DNA of 54,764 nt, from positions 1 through 54,764 of the forward strand of contig NZ_JAMWMR010000036.1 of NCBI RefSeq assembly GCF_023887685.1, given 5' to 3'. Below are positions 1 to 8,795 of the stretch, one piece after another. Positions within the stretch are counted from its first letter, which is position 1. Each line of letters begins with the position of its first letter. The notes below the pieces were generated by a model, which made no database searches, had not been told where the DNA came from, and saw only the letters and a program-made list of their open reading frames with translations. The position numbers were made by a program, and so were the translations under genes. Source of the DNA: Streptomyces macrolidinus (GTDB lineage Bacteria; Actinomycetota; Actinomycetes; Streptomycetales; Streptomycetaceae).

Positions 1-27
1 CAGCCCCGCCCCCACGCTGTACCCGGT

Positions 28-1413
28 ATGAGCGAATACCGCGTCGAGCACGACTCCATGGGTGAAGTGCGGGTCCCCGTCCACGCCAAGTGGCGGGCGC
101 AGACCCAGCGGGCCGTGGAGAACTTCCCCATCTCCGGGCAGCGGATCGAGCGCGCCCATATCGAGGCGCTCGCGCGCATCAAGGGCGCCGCCGCCAAGGT
201 CAACGCGACGCTCGGCGTGCTCGACAAGGATCTGGCCGAGGCCGTCCAGGCCGCCGCCGCCGAGGTCGCCGAGGGGCGCTGGGACGAGCAGTTCCCCATC
301 GACGTCTTCCAGACCGGGTCCGGGACGTCGTCCAACATGAACACCAACGAGGTCATCGCCAGCCTCGCCAGTGAGCGCCTCGGCCGCGAGGTCCACCCCA
401 ACGACCATGTGAACGCGTCCCAGTCCTCCAACGACGTCTTCCCCTCCAGCATCCACATCGCGGCCACCGCCGCCGTCACCCGCGATCTCATCCCGGCCCT
501 GGTGCATCTCGGCGCCTCCCTCGCGCGGAAGGCCGACGAGTTCGCCGACGTCGTGAAGTCGGGACGGACGCACCTCATGGACGCCACGCCCGTCACGCTG
601 GGGCAGGAGTTCGGCGGCTACGCGGCCCAAGTGCGCTACGGGGTCGAGCGGCTGAAGGCCTCGCTGCCGAGGCTCGCCGAGCTGCCGCTCGGCGGCACGG
701 CCGTCGGGACCGGGATCAACACCCCGCCCGGGTTCTCCGCCGCCGTCATCGCCGAGGTCGCGCGGGTCACCGGGCTGCCGCTCACCGAGGCCCGTGACCA
801 CTTCGAGGCGCAGGGCGCCCGGGACGGGATCGTGGAGACCAGCGGGCAGCTCCGGACCATCGCGGTCGGGCTGACCAAGATCTGCAACGATCTGCGCTGG
901 ATGGGTTCCGGGCCGCGGACCGGGCTCGCCGAGATCGCGCTGCCCGATCTCCAGCCCGGCTCCTCGATCATGCCCGGCAAGGTCAACCCCGTCGTGCCCG
1001 AGGCGGTCCTCATGGTCGCCGCCCAGGTCATCGGGAACGACGCGACCATCACCGCCGCCGGCGCGTCCGGCAATTTCGAGCTGAACGTCATGCTGCCGGT
1101 CATCGGCAAGAACGTCCTGGAGTCCGTCCGGCTGCTCGCGAACGCCTCCCGTCTGCTCGCGGACCGTACGGTCGACGGCATCGTCGCGCACCGCGAACGC
1201 GCCCGTGAGTACGCCGAGTCCTCGCCCTCCGTGGTCACGCCGCTCAACAAGTACATCGGGTACGAGGAGGCCGCCAAGGTCGCCAAGAAGGCGCTCGCGG
1301 AGCGCCGGACGATCCGTCAGGTCGTCCTGGACTCCGGGTACGTGGAGCGCGGCGACCTCACGCTGGAACAGCTCGACGAGGCGCTGGACGTCCTGCGGAT
1401 GACACATCCGTAG
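28..1413 (+). CDS. fumC: Fumarate hydratase, class II
   Basis: Interconverts fumarate and L-malate in the TCA cycle; class II enzymes are oxygen-stable, iron-free homotetramers in the cytoplasm. The 461-aa length is normal for the family. The superfamily signature GSSIMPGKVNP, which carries the catalytic Ser loop, is intact near residues 311-321, and the substrate-binding blocks GSGTSSNMNTNEV (about residue 97) and SGRTHLMDATPVTLGQE (about residue 180) are present. The start is the first ATG in the window; no good ribosome-binding site is visible upstream and an in-frame ATG lies at 58, so the start is not settled. It is followed by a gene on the same strand with its own promoter-like sequence. 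Confidence 0.95.
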   Translation: MSEYRVEHDSMGEVRVPVHAKWRAQTQRAVENFPISGQRIERAHIEALARIKGAAAKVNATLGVLDKDLAEAVQAAAAEVAEGRWDEQFPIDVFQTGSGTSSNMNTNEVIASLASERLGREVHPNDHVNASQSSNDVFPSSIHIAATAAVTRDLIPALVHLGASLARKADEFADVVKSGRTHLMDATPVTLGQEFGGYAAQVRYGVERLKASLPRLAELPLGGTAVGTGINTPPGFSAAVIAEVARVTGLPLTEARDHFEAQGARDGIVETSGQLRTIAVGLTKICNDLRWMGSGPRTGLAEIALPDLQPGSSIMPGKVNPVVPEAVLMVAAQVIGNDATITAAGASGNFELNVMLPVIGKNVLESVRLLANASRLLADRTVDGIVAHRERAREYAESSPSVVTPLNKYIGYEEAAKVAKKALAERRTIRQVVLDSGYVERGDLTLEQLDEALDVLRMTHP

Positions 1414-1497
1414 CCGCTCGCGCAACCCCTCGCGTCACTCCACCCGCACCCGACGCGCACCGTGACATCCGCCGCAGCGCTGTGTGCCCGGGGCACC

Positions 1498-1509
1498 TAA
1501 TATCGCTGC
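1498..1509 (+). promoter_or_regulatory. Candidate leaderless promoter (-10 box) of the DUF402 gene
   Basis: TAATAT lies at 1498-1503, six bases before the ATG, and no Shine-Dalgarno sequence precedes that ATG. This spacing would put the transcription start at the start codon, as in leaderless actinobacterial mRNAs. No convincing -35 box is visible. Confidence 0.4.
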
Positions 1510-2202
1510 ATGACAGAGGGCGGAACGGTGAGACGAGTGCAGACGGGCGGACCTGTGGCGCACTGGGCCCCGGGGGACCAGATCCTGTGGCGGTACCGGG
1601 AGAACGCGGGCCCGCGCTTCCATATCGCGCGCCCCGTGACCGTCGTCCGCGACGACGCCGAACTGCTCGCCGTCTGGCTCGCCCCCGGCACCCAGTGCGT
1701 CAAGCCCGTCCTGCTCGACGGGACGTCGCCGCACGCCGAGCCGCTGGAGTCCCGCTACACCAAGCCGCGGACCACCCAGCACGACCGCTGGTTCGGCACC
1801 GGTGTGCTCAAGCTGGCGCGGCCCGGCGAGCCCTGGTCGGTGTGGCTGTTCTGGGAGCCGGGCTGGCGGTTCAAGAACTGGTACGTCAACCTGGAGGCGC
1901 CGCTTGCCCGTTGGGCGGGCGGGGTCGACTCCGAGGACCACTTCCTGGACATCTCCGTGCACCCGGACCGCAGTTGGGGCTGGCGCGACGAGGACGAGTT
2001 CGCCCAGGCCCAGCGGGACGGTCTGATGGACGCCTCGCTCGCCGAGCGGGTCAGGGAGGCGGGACGGTCCGCGGTGGAGGTGATCAGCGCCTGGGGGCCG
2101 CCGTTCTCGGACAACTGGCAGCACTGGCGTCCCGATCCGTCCTGGACGGTGCCGCCGCTGCCGGATGACTGGGACCGTACGCCCGCGTACATGACCTCGT
2201 GA
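1510..2202 (+). CDS. DUF402 domain-containing protein
   Basis: A 230-aa soluble protein of the DUF402/FomD-like superfamily. The family pattern is seen in the aromatic-rich core: WRYRENAGPRFHIARPVTVV near the N-terminus, then WLFWEPGWRFKNWYVNLEAP (about residues 113-132) and an acidic segment DEDEFAQAQ. Members related to FomD are metal-dependent nucleotide or phosphonate-nucleotide hydrolases; whether this one has that activity cannot be told from sequence. It follows fumC on the same strand by about 100 bases. No Shine-Dalgarno sequence precedes the ATG, and a TAATAT box sits directly upstream. Confidence 0.8.
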   Translation: MTEGGTVRRVQTGGPVAHWAPGDQILWRYRENAGPRFHIARPVTVVRDDAELLAVWLAPGTQCVKPVLLDGTSPHAEPLESRYTKPRTTQHDRWFGTGVLKLARPGEPWSVWLFWEPGWRFKNWYVNLEAPLARWAGGVDSEDHFLDISVHPDRSWGWRDEDEFAQAQRDGLMDASLAERVREAGRSAVEVISAWGPPFSDNWQHWRPDPSWTVPPLPDDWDRTPAYMTS

Positions 2203-2318
2203 GACCCTTGTTGCGCCCCCGCGGTACAACCGTAGGATCGTCGTCCGCAAGGATGCACGAGAGCAACTCCCGCAGTATGTGCCGAGCTTGACCATACGTC
2301 ACCGAGGGGCAGCAGGAC

Positions 2319-2501
2319 GTGAGCGAGGAGTACGAGGGCCACACCGGGGCGGCTCCCGGCCGCCCGGCCGGCGGACCAGGGACCGCCTGTGACCGCGCGG
2401 GAATTCCGTTCCCCGAGCACGTATTGCGGGTATCGGCATTTCTGCGGGACGAACTGCACGCACGGCGCGCAGCCCCGGACGGATGGATTCGACAGGCGTG
2501 A
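2319..2501 (+). CDS. Small 60-aa hypothetical protein upstream of the SpoIIE phosphatase
   Basis: Short GTG-initiated frame preceded by a purine-rich GAGGGGC at good spacing. The C-terminal half (IPFPEHVLRVSAFLRDELHA) looks like an amphipathic helix rather than random GC-rich translation, and third codon positions are fairly GC-rich. It overlaps the start region of the downstream phosphatase by 19 bases, suggesting coupling if real. No family is recognised. An alternative is that it is part of a longer phosphatase N-terminus separated by a frame change; I see no evidence that decides. Confidence 0.35.
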   Translation: MSEEYEGHTGAAPGRPAGGPGTACDRAGIPFPEHVLRVSAFLRDELHARRAAPDGWIRQA

Positions 2502-4576
2502 CGGAGCACCCGGCCTCCCACGAGAGCCCCCAGGGCGGAGGGCCCGCGGACCCCCGCGGGGCGCTCCTGCATACCCAGAACCCGCTGCCCGCGGCGTTAC
2601 CGGCGCAGACCCGGCCGGAGGACGCGCCCGCCGGGCCGCTGCAGTGTGCCGAGCACGAGCCGTCCGGGGCCCAGGGCGGTACGTCCGCCCCGCCGCCCGA
2701 GGCCGACGGCACCGAGCATTCCCAGCCGGCCGTCCACGAGCCCGGCGCGCACCGCCCGCGCCCCGTCTCCGAGGGCATTCCGGCCCAGCAGAGCGGCGAG
2801 GGGGACCGTCCCGGCGGCCCGCCCGGCGGCAAGGACCGGCGCACCGGCCAGACGCCGCCGAACGGCCCGATGCCCATGCGGCGCGACGGGGACCGGCTGC
2901 GCTTCGTGGGCGCCGCGACGCGGCGGATCGCCCGCGGTATCGACCTCGACGAGATCGTGATGGGCCTGTGCCGGGCCACCGTGCCGACGTTCTCGGACGC
3001 GATCCTCGTCTATCTGCGCGATCCGCTGCCGGTGGGCGACGAGCGGCCCACGGGGCCCCTGGTGCTGCGGCTGCGGCGGACCGACCGGATCCCGCAGGAC
3101 CGGGATCTGGAGGACGGGATCCTGCCGGTGCCCATGCCGGAGACCACGGGTCTCGCGGCGCGCAGCAACGAGCTGTGCGAGGTGCGGCCCGGTGGCGCGC
3201 TCGCGGAGGTGCTGCGCGGGGTGCGGCCGGTGTTCGCGGACGCTCCCGCCGCCCGTGCCGCGCTGCCCGAGCTGCTCGGCGACGACCTCGCGATCCCCGC
3301 GGGCCGGCGCGCGATCCTCGCGCCGCTGCGCGGTCGCCGCCGGGTCATCGGCGCGGCGCTGTTCCTGCGCAGCCCCGAGCGCCGGGCCTTCGAGTCGGAC
3401 GACCTGCTGGTCGCGGCGCAGCTCGCCACGCACAGCGCCCTCGGCATCGACAAGGCGGTGCTGTACGGGCGGGAGGCGTACATCGCGGACGAGCTGCAGC
3501 GGACGATGCTGCCGGAGACCCTGCCGAACCCGACGGGCGTACGGCTGGCGTCCCGCTATCTTCCGGCCGCCGAGACCGCGCGGGTCGGCGGTGACTGGTA
3601 CGACGCCATTCCGCTGCCGGGCAGCCGGGTGGCGCTGGTGGTCGGTGATGTCATGGGGCACTCCATGACCTCCGCCGCGATCATGGGGCAGCTCCGGACG
3701 ACGGCGCAGACGCTCGCGGGGCTCGACCTGCCGCCGCAGGAGGTGCTGCACCACCTGGACGAGCAGGCCCAGCGGCTGGGCACCGACCGCATGGCGACGT
3801 GCCTGTACGCGGTGTACGACCCGGTGGCGCACCGCATCACGATCGCCAACGCGGGCCATCCGCCGCCGGTCCTGCTGCATCTGGGCGGTCAGGCCGAGGT
3901 GCTCCAGGTCCCGGCGGGTGCTCCCATCGGCGTGGGCGGGGTGGACTTCGAGGCGGTGGAGCTGGACGCGCCGGCCGGGGCGACCCTGCTGCTGTACACC
4001 GACGGTCTTGTCGAGTCGCGGCTGCGGGACGTGTGGACCGGTATAGAGCAGTTGCGGGAGAAGCTCGCCGCGACGGCCCGGCTCACCGGCCTTGATCACG
4101 CGCCGCCGCTGGAGGCGCTGTGCGACGAGGTCCTGGACATGCTCGGTCCCGGCGACCGCGACGACGACATCGCGCTGCTCGCGGCCCGCTTCGACGGGAT
4201 CGCGCCGAGCGATGTCGCGTACTGGTTCCTGGAGCCCGAGGACGCGGCGCCGAGCAAGGCCCGGCGCCTGGCCCGCAGGGCGCTCGCCCGCTGGGGCCTG
4301 GAGGAGCTGACGGACTCGGTGGAGCTGCTGGTCAGCGAGGTGGTGACCAATGCCGTGCGCTATGCGTCACGGCCGGTCACACTGCGGCTGCTGCGCACCG
4401 ATGTCCTGCGCTGCGAGGTCGGCGACGACGTGCCGCAGTTGCCGCGGCTGCGGCAGGCGCGGGCCACGGACGAGGGCGGGCGCGGGCTCTATCTGGTGAA
4501 CCGGCTGGCCCGGCGCTGGGGCGCGACCCGGCTGAGCACCGGGAAGGTGGTCTGGTTCGAGCTGAACCGGGGCTGA
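2483..4576 (+). CDS. SpoIIE-family PP2C phosphatase with GAF and HATPase domains
   Basis: Multidomain regulator typical of Streptomyces. Residues 1-130 are Pro/Gly-rich and poorly ordered. A GAF-like sensor region follows (about 150-320). The PP2C/SpoIIE phosphatase core (about 340-560) shows the metal-binding blocks VGGDWYDA and VVGDVMGHSM and a late DDDIALLAARF. A C-terminal GHKL kinase domain like anti-sigma factors (about 575-697) shows the N-box EVVTNAVRYA and the G-box DEGGRGLYLVNRLA. Proteins of this architecture control anti-sigma/anti-anti-sigma partner switching by dephosphorylation and by Ser kinase activity. No sigma factor or STAS gene is adjacent, so the partner is unknown. The start is uncertain because its ribosome-binding site is weak. 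Confidence 0.85.
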   Translation: MDSTGVTEHPASHESPQGGGPADPRGALLHTQNPLPAALPAQTRPEDAPAGPLQCAEHEPSGAQGGTSAPPPEADGTEHSQPAVHEPGAHRPRPVSEGIPAQQSGEGDRPGGPPGGKDRRTGQTPPNGPMPMRRDGDRLRFVGAATRRIARGIDLDEIVMGLCRATVPTFSDAILVYLRDPLPVGDERPTGPLVLRLRRTDRIPQDRDLEDGILPVPMPETTGLAARSNELCEVRPGGALAEVLRGVRPVFADAPAARAALPELLGDDLAIPAGRRAILAPLRGRRRVIGAALFLRSPERRAFESDDLLVAAQLATHSALGIDKAVLYGREAYIADELQRTMLPETLPNPTGVRLASRYLPAAETARVGGDWYDAIPLPGSRVALVVGDVMGHSMTSAAIMGQLRTTAQTLAGLDLPPQEVLHHLDEQAQRLGTDRMATCLYAVYDPVAHRITIANAGHPPPVLLHLGGQAEVLQVPAGAPIGVGGVDFEAVELDAPAGATLLLYTDGLVESRLRDVWTGIEQLREKLAATARLTGLDHAPPLEALCDEVLDMLGPGDRDDDIALLAARFDGIAPSDVAYWFLEPEDAAPSKARRLARRALARWGLEELTDSVELLVSEVVTNAVRYASRPVTLRLLRTDVLRCEVGDDVPQLPRLRQARATDEGGRGLYLVNRLARRWGATRLSTGKVVWFELNRG

Positions 4577-4735
4577 GAGGGTACCCGTCCAGGAAGACCG
4601 GAGCCGGTGGCCTGAGGTCGGAGGCGCACCGGGGTTGGACTCTGTCCAGAAGTTGCCGTTATCAGATCGGCGGAGTTGACTGCTGAGGTGAGCGAAGCGA
4701 CCTGACCGACTCCTCGTCATGACGGGAGGACGCTC

Positions 4736-6199
4736 GTGGCCCACACACCGCAGCAGATCCCTTACACGACCAGCAACTCCGGAATCCCGGTCGAGAGCGA
4801 CGAACACTCGCTGACCGTGGGCTCCGACGGCCCGATCCTGCTCCAGGACCACTACCTGATCGAGAAGATGGCCCAGTTCAACCGGGAACGGGTCCCCGAG
4901 CGGGTGGTGCACGCCAAGGGCAGTGGCGCGTACGGGATCTTCGAAGTGACCAATGATGTCAGCCAGTTCACCAAGGCCGACCTGTTCCAGCCCGGGAAGC
5001 GTACGGAGATGCTGGCGCGCTTCTCGACCGTGGCCGGTGAGCAGGGCTCCCCCGACACCTGGCGCGACCCCCGTGGCTTCGCGCTGAAGTTCTACACGGA
5101 GCACGGGAACTACGACATGGTCGGCAACAACACGCCGATCTTCTTCGTCCGTGATCCGCAGAAGTTCCAGGACTTCATCCGCTCCCAGAAGCGCCGCCCC
5201 GACAACGGGCTGCGCGACAACGACATGCAGTGGGACTTCTGGACCCTCTCCCCCGAGTCCGCGCACATGGTGACGTGGCTGATGGGGGACCGCGGTATCC
5301 CGAAGACGTACCGCAACATGAACGGGTACTCCTCGCACACCTATATGTGGGTCAACGGGGGCGGCGAGCGGTTCTGGATCAAGTACCACTTCAAGACCGA
5401 CCAGGGCATCGACTTCCTCACCCAGGAGGAGGCCGACCATCTCGCGGGCGAGGATCCCGACATCCACCGCCGCGACCTCTTCCACGCGATCGAGCGCGGT
5501 GAGCACCCGTCCTGGACGGCCTATGTGCAGGTGATGCCGTTCGACGACGCGCCGGACTACCGCTTCAACCCGTTCGACCTGACCAAGGTGTGGCCGCACG
5601 GCGACTACCCGCTGATCGAGGTCGGCCGGATGACCCTGAACAAGAACCCGGAGGACTACTTCGTCCATATCGAGCAGGCCGCGTTCGAGCCGTCCAACAT
5701 GGTGCCGGGCATCGGCCCGTCGCCGGACAAGATGCTGCTCGGCCGGCTCTTCTCGTACCCGGACACGCACCGCTACCGCATCGGCCCCAACTACGCGCAA
5801 CTGCCGCCCAACCGGCCGCACTCGCAGGTGCGCTCGTACGCCAAGGACGGCCCGATGCGCTACGAGCCCGCGCGCACCGGCGCCCCGTACGCGCCCAACT
5901 CGTACGGCGGCCCGGACGCGGACACGGACCGGTTCGGCGACATCGCGGGCTGGCGGACGGCCGGTGAGATGGTCCGCGAGGCCAGCGAGCTGCGCCGCGA
6001 GGACGACGACTTCGGCCAGGCGGGCACGATGGTCCGCCAGGTCCTGGACGACGCGGCCCGCGACCGGCTGGTCTCCAATGTCAGCGGCCATCTGAAGAAC
6101 GGTGTCTCCCGGCCGGTCCTCGACCGCGCGCTGCAGTACTGGCGCCAGGTCGACAAGAAGCTGGGCGACCGCATCGCGCACAACGTCAACGGTGGCTGA
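4736..6199 (+). CDS. Heme catalase (small-subunit, clade 3 type)
   Basis: Disproportionates hydrogen peroxide to water and oxygen in the cytoplasm. The 487-aa length fits small-subunit monofunctional catalases. The distal His is in VVHAKGSGAYG (His59), the distal Asn in VGNNTPIFFVRD, and the proximal heme-ligand Tyr in LFSYPDTHRYRIG (Tyr341). The GTG start is chosen because GGGAGGA lies five bases upstream. It is the nearest relative of Streptomyces CatA. In S. coelicolor catA is controlled by the Fur-like CatR, but no catR gene is adjacent here. The 159-base upstream gap contains the promoter; I see no clear operator in it. Confidence 0.95.
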   Translation: MAHTPQQIPYTTSNSGIPVESDEHSLTVGSDGPILLQDHYLIEKMAQFNRERVPERVVHAKGSGAYGIFEVTNDVSQFTKADLFQPGKRTEMLARFSTVAGEQGSPDTWRDPRGFALKFYTEHGNYDMVGNNTPIFFVRDPQKFQDFIRSQKRRPDNGLRDNDMQWDFWTLSPESAHMVTWLMGDRGIPKTYRNMNGYSSHTYMWVNGGGERFWIKYHFKTDQGIDFLTQEEADHLAGEDPDIHRRDLFHAIERGEHPSWTAYVQVMPFDDAPDYRFNPFDLTKVWPHGDYPLIEVGRMTLNKNPEDYFVHIEQAAFEPSNMVPGIGPSPDKMLLGRLFSYPDTHRYRIGPNYAQLPPNRPHSQVRSYAKDGPMRYEPARTGAPYAPNSYGGPDADTDRFGDIAGWRTAGEMVREASELRREDDDFGQAGTMVRQVLDDAARDRLVSNVSGHLKNGVSRPVLDRALQYWRQVDKKLGDRIAHNVNGG

Positions 6200-6221
6200 A
6201 CGCTTCCGCTGTCGAGAGGCG

Positions 6222-6254
6222 AGAGCGCCCGGTGGCCGAGCCACCGGGCGCTCT
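6222..6254. terminator. Bidirectional stem-loop terminator between catalase and PBP genes
   Basis: Perfect 14-bp stem (6222-6235 pairs with 6241-6254) with a five-base loop CCGAG. It sits between two convergent genes, just after the catalase stop and within a few bases of the PBP stop. Confidence 0.9.
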
Positions 6255-6258
6255 TGTG

Positions 6259-8556
6259 TCACTCCTTGCCGTTCGGCCTGACCGGGTCGAGCGGGTCGTC
6301 CTCGGTGGACGTCGGCGGGGGCTCCGGCGTCGTCGGCTCGTCCGTCGTCGGGGTGTCCTCGGGCGGCGGTGCCTGGGTGGTCGGGGTCGTCGCGGGGGCG
6401 CTCGACGGCGGCTGGGTCGTCGGCTCCTGTGTGGTCGGCGTCGTCGACGGGGTGATCTCCTGCGACGGCGTGGTCGTCGGCGTCGTGGTCGGCCGGAACG
6501 CCGCGCCCTGCGTGGTGTCCAGGTCGAACTTGCGGACCTCGCCCATCGCTTCGAAGGTGTACCCGGCCCAGATCTGCGCCGGGTATCCACCGCCGTTGAT
6601 GCGGCCCTTGCCCGGGATGAGGCCCGTGGCACCGGTCAGGGAGACCTGGTTGTACGGCGGCTTCGGGTTCTCGCCGAACAGTCCGACCGAGGTGACCAGA
6701 CCCGGCGTGTAGCCCGTGAACCAGGCGGACTTGTTGTTGTCGGAGGTACCCGTCTTGCCGGCGACCTGCTGGCCGTCGCGCTGCGGGTTGTCCCGCACCG
6801 ACGTCCGGGCCGTACCGTCGTCGACCACGCCGGTGAGCACCGAGGTCACCGTGTCGGCGGCCTCGCGGCTGATGACCTGGTCGCCGATCGGGTCCGGGAG
6901 GTCCACCTCGCGGTCCTTGTGCTCGGCGGAGGCGAGGATCGCCGGGGTGACCTTCTTGCCGTGGTTGTCGAGGGTCGCGTAGACGCCGGCCATCTCCAGC
7001 GGGCTCGCGCCCATGGAGCCGAGGGTCTGCGCGGGGACGGCCGGCAGGCCCTTGGTGTCCATCCCGAGCGACTTCGCGACCTTCAGCACCTCGTCCATGC
7101 CGACGTCGATGCCCATCTGCGCGAAGACGGAGTTCACGGACTTGTTCATCGCCGTCTGGACGGTGATGTCGCCGTAGTCGACGTCGTCCTCGTTCGGCGG
7201 GGCGAAGCCGACCGAACTGCCCTTGACCGGGCGGCGGCTGGTGCCGTCGTAGACGGTGTTCGCGTTGATCGGCCGGCCGTCCTGCGTCTTGGCCTCCTCC
7301 TCCATGGCGGCGGCGAGGATCACCGGCTTGAAGGTGGACGCGGGCTGGAAGTCGCGGCGGGTCGCGTTGTTGACGTAGTGCTTGACGTAGTCCACGCCGC
7401 CGTAGAGCGCGAGGACCTTGCCCGTCTTCGGGTCGACGGACGCGGCACCGGCCTGGACGTTGCCGTCGACCGGGCGCTCCTTCGGGTCCAGCTTGCTGGT
7501 GAGCGTGTCCTTGACGGCCTGCTCGAGCTGGGTCTGCTTCTTCTTGTCGATGTTGACCGTGATGGTCCAGCCGCCCGCGTCCACCATCGCCTTGGCCTCG
7601 TCGAGGGTGGCGGCGGTGCCCTGGGCGACGAGCTGCCGCTTCAGTTCCGCGTTGGCCGCCTCCACGAGGTAGCCGGTCTGCCCCTCCATCCCGGGCGCCG
7701 GCTTCGGCTCCTTGGGCACCGGGAACGTCATGGACTGACGCTTGCCCGCGTCCAGCCAGTGCTGGCCGACCATGTTGTTCAGGACGTAGTTCCAGCGGTC
7801 CTTGACCAGCCGCTTGCCCGTGTCACTGGCGACCGCCCAGTCGTACTGGCTCGGCGCCTGGAGCAGCGCTGCCAGATACGCGCCCTCCTCGACCGAGAGG
7901 TCCTTGGCGTCCTTGTGGTAGTAGGCCTGCGCGGCGGCCTGGATACCGAAGGCGCCGCGGCCGTAGTAGCTGGTGTTGATGTAGCCCGCGAGGATGTAGT
8001 CCTTGGACTTCTGGCGGTCCACCTTCAGCGAGATGACCAGTTCCTTCAGCTTGCGCGAGACGGTCTGGTCCTGGGTGAGGTAGTAGTTCTTGACGTACTG
8101 CTGCGTGATCGTCGAACCGCCCTGCGCGCCCTTGCCTGACAGGGTGTTGAGCACACCGCGCGTCGTGCCCTTCAGGTCGACGCCGGAGTCCGTGTAGAAG
8201 CTCTTGTTCTCGGCGGCGACGAAGGTGCGCTGCACATCCTTGGGGATGCTGGAGAGGTCGACGTTCTCGCGGTTGACCTTGCCGTCGCGGGCGAGCAGCG
8301 AGCCGTCGCTGTACTTGTAGACGTTGCTCTGCTTCTGCGCGGCGGCGTTGCCCGCGGGGATGTCGATCATCATGTACATCACGACGAACGCACCCATGAC
8401 GAGCAGCACGAACCCGAACAGTGATCCGAGGACGGTCTTCCAGGTGAAGAACCTGCGTATGCCGCCCCTGCCGCTCTTGCCGTTCCCGGGCGAGCGCTGG
8501 GGCGCCGCGCGACGGCCGCCCCGCTGCCGCGCTCGTCTCTCGTCCGCTCGTCCCAT
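6259..8556 (-). CDS. Bifunctional class A penicillin-binding protein (GT51 plus transpeptidase)
   Basis: Polymerises and cross-links peptidoglycan outside the membrane. Order: basic cytoplasmic tail, one TM helix (about 39-61), GT51 domain, transpeptidase domain, then a C-terminal tail of about 95 residues rich in Pro and Thr. GT51 motif 1 has Glu116 in AAENKSFYTDSG, where the usual His is Asp, and GGSTITQQYVKN is intact. Transpeptidase motifs are STFK (Ser407, Lys410), SVN (Ser473) and KTGTS (Lys601). The 765-aa size is usual for actinobacterial class A PBPs. The PT-rich tail may span the wall. It is convergent with catalase and divergent from the SPFH gene. Confidence 0.93.
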   Translation of the reverse strand: MGRADERRARQRGGRRAAPQRSPGNGKSGRGGIRRFFTWKTVLGSLFGFVLLVMGAFVVMYMMIDIPAGNAAAQKQSNVYKYSDGSLLARDGKVNRENVDLSSIPKDVQRTFVAAENKSFYTDSGVDLKGTTRGVLNTLSGKGAQGGSTITQQYVKNYYLTQDQTVSRKLKELVISLKVDRQKSKDYILAGYINTSYYGRGAFGIQAAAQAYYHKDAKDLSVEEGAYLAALLQAPSQYDWAVASDTGKRLVKDRWNYVLNNMVGQHWLDAGKRQSMTFPVPKEPKPAPGMEGQTGYLVEAANAELKRQLVAQGTAATLDEAKAMVDAGGWTITVNIDKKKQTQLEQAVKDTLTSKLDPKERPVDGNVQAGAASVDPKTGKVLALYGGVDYVKHYVNNATRRDFQPASTFKPVILAAAMEEEAKTQDGRPINANTVYDGTSRRPVKGSSVGFAPPNEDDVDYGDITVQTAMNKSVNSVFAQMGIDVGMDEVLKVAKSLGMDTKGLPAVPAQTLGSMGASPLEMAGVYATLDNHGKKVTPAILASAEHKDREVDLPDPIGDQVISREAADTVTSVLTGVVDDGTARTSVRDNPQRDGQQVAGKTGTSDNNKSAWFTGYTPGLVTSVGLFGENPKPPYNQVSLTGATGLIPGKGRINGGGYPAQIWAGYTFEAMGEVRKFDLDTTQGAAFRPTTTPTTTPSQEITPSTTPTTQEPTTQPPSSAPATTPTTQAPPPEDTPTTDEPTTPEPPPTSTEDDPLDPVRPNGKE

Positions 8557-8740
8557 CAGTCGCTCGCTCCGCTCCGCTCTCGTGGGTCACGCGTGGCACG
8601 TGGCTCAGGTCAGCTCAGAAAGCTAACACCGCGCGCTGTGACAAAGAGGTCTCGATCCCGCCTTTTACGGACGTGACAATCAGCACCCGCTCTACCGGAA
8701 CCGACGTTCGGGAGGGGTGGAAGGTTGCCGACTCGGGGTA

Positions 8741-8754
8741 AAGTGATATCACTT
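8741..8754. promoter_or_regulatory. Perfect 14-bp palindrome AAGTGATATCACTT, likely operator of the SPFH-RHH pair
   Basis: AAGTGATATCACTT is a perfect dyad in the 240-base gap between the divergent PBP and SPFH genes, 41 bases before the SPFH start. It is AT-rich compared with its surroundings. The small ribbon-helix-helix protein encoded just after the SPFH gene is the natural candidate to bind it; that link is inferred. Confidence 0.6.
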
Positions 8755-8795
8755 AGCTAGACACACGCTAGTCCACGAATCGGGGGGTACCACCC

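Noticed and set aside
4367..8139. Long open frames opposite the catalase gene (minus strand, ~630 aa) and opposite the PBP gene (plus strand, ~635 aa)
   Set aside because: They are Val/Arg/Leu-rich shadow translations of GC-biased third positions, match no family, and lie against genes with intact catalytic motifs.
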